12,783 bases of DNA. It comes from Candidatus Portnoyibacteriota bacterium (GTDB taxonomy: Bacteria > Patescibacteriota > Minisyncoccia > Portnoybacterales > GWB1-42-6). Location: contig JAQUNU010000020.1 of NCBI GenBank assembly GCA_028717445.1, positions 1-12,783 on the forward strand. Direction: 5' to 3'. Under the pieces are notes generated by a model, which saw only the letters and a program-made list of their open reading frames with translations, was not told the DNA's origin and ran no database searches. Each line of letters starts with the position of its first letter. The first letter of the stretch is position 1. A program made the translations under genes and the position numbers. Shown here piece by piece: positions 12,488 to 12,783 of the stretch.

Positions 12488-12783
12488 CTAGACCTTAAGA
12501 TACCTTCTGATGGCAATCAGGCTCGAAAGCGAACCCAAGGCCACGCTCACTGCCGTTAGGAGAAACATGATGGATATGATATTGACTTCGAAGAAATAAA
12601 GCAAGTCTACTTCGGGCAAGAATGAAGTTATCTTTGGCGAGACAAAATAGAGCGCCGGATAGATAACTAATAAAGTGACAAAAGCGGCCAAAATGCCATA
12701 AATAATTCCTTCAACCACGAACGGCCCGCGAATGAACCAATTTCCGGCGCCAACCAGCCGCATAACCGAGATTTCGTCCTTCC
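12488..12783 (-). CDS. ftsX: Cell division protein FtsX, C-terminal part (runs off right edge)
   Basis: Ninety-seven codons read from the right edge to TAG at 12488; the N-terminus is outside. The fragment shows the FtsX/MacB-type permease end: EISVMRLVGAGNWFIRGPFVVEG, then hydrophobic segments at about 22-47 and 63-87 of the visible part, and the closing GSLSSLIAIRRYLKV. The RLVGA-x-x-WFIRGPF motif is diagnostic of FtsX. With the ATPase FtsE (expected just upstream, not in view) it controls peptidoglycan hydrolases at the division site. tRNA-Gln follows after 4 nt on the same strand. Confidence 0.93.
   Translation of the reverse strand, partial: KDEISVMRLVGAGNWFIRGPFVVEGIIYGILAAFVTLLVIYPALYFVSPKITSFLPEVDLLYFFEVNIISIMFLLTAVSVALGSLSSLIAIRRYLKV

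Noticed and set aside
1..12783. Recoded UGA (Gly or Trp) genetic code
   Set aside because: TGA ends the HtrA-like gene before a terminator and ends the 72-aa gene, and no conserved gene has an internal TGA except the GIY-YIG gene.
1..12783. CRISPR array, insertion sequence or prophage
   Set aside because: No regularly spaced repeats, transposase, integrase or structural phage genes are visible.

Overview
The window looks like chromosomal DNA from a Candidate Phyla Radiation (Patescibacteria) bacterium, most likely Parcubacteria-like. This is inference from gene style, not from a marker gene. The pointers are: every supported gene lies on the minus strand; intergenic DNA is AT-rich; most starts lack a clear Shine-Dalgarno and some lie only a few bases below a sigma70-type promoter; the left-edge protein is a Ser/Thr/Gly-rich surface-repeat protein; and a secreted protein carries a Cys-rich C-terminal module I associate with these lineages. 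UGA is used as a normal stop (genes ending at 728 and 8958), so the recoded UGA-Gly lineages are unlikely.

Read in the direction of transcription (right to left): the 3' end of ftsX enters at the right edge and is followed 4 nt later by tRNA-Gln(CTG), then by a minimal nucleotidyltransferase. A run of small accessory genes follows: a GIY-YIG protein with a TGA at a conserved Trp position, a NADAR-family ADP-ribose glycosidase-like protein, a decayed GrpB-like fragment, a membrane-anchored secreted two-domain protein, a 78-aa protein of unknown function, a polytopic lycopene-cyclase-like membrane protein, and a 72-aa unknown. Next is a gene-free stretch of about 350 nt with stacked U-tract hairpins, then a complete GH1 beta-glucosidase with its own promoter and terminator.

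The left half is housekeeping: iscS and iscU (cysteine desulfurase and Fe-S scaffold), an active membrane-anchored HtrA protease with one PDZ domain, ClpB disaggregase, and a second HtrA-like protein in which all three catalytic residues are replaced. HtrA, ClpB and the pseudoprotease make a plausible protein-quality-control group. A strong terminator separates this group from a divergent-looking but same-strand promoter that drives the surface-repeat protein running off the left edge.

I see no complete new defence system. The observations most worth checking are the triad-less HtrA paralogue beside clpB, the short dispersed repeat fixed in frame within iscS, the Trp-to-TGA change in the GIY-YIG gene, the GrpB remnant, the near-leaderless promoters, and several large intergenic palindromes (570-600, 4130-4181, 5452-5525, 8740-8914).
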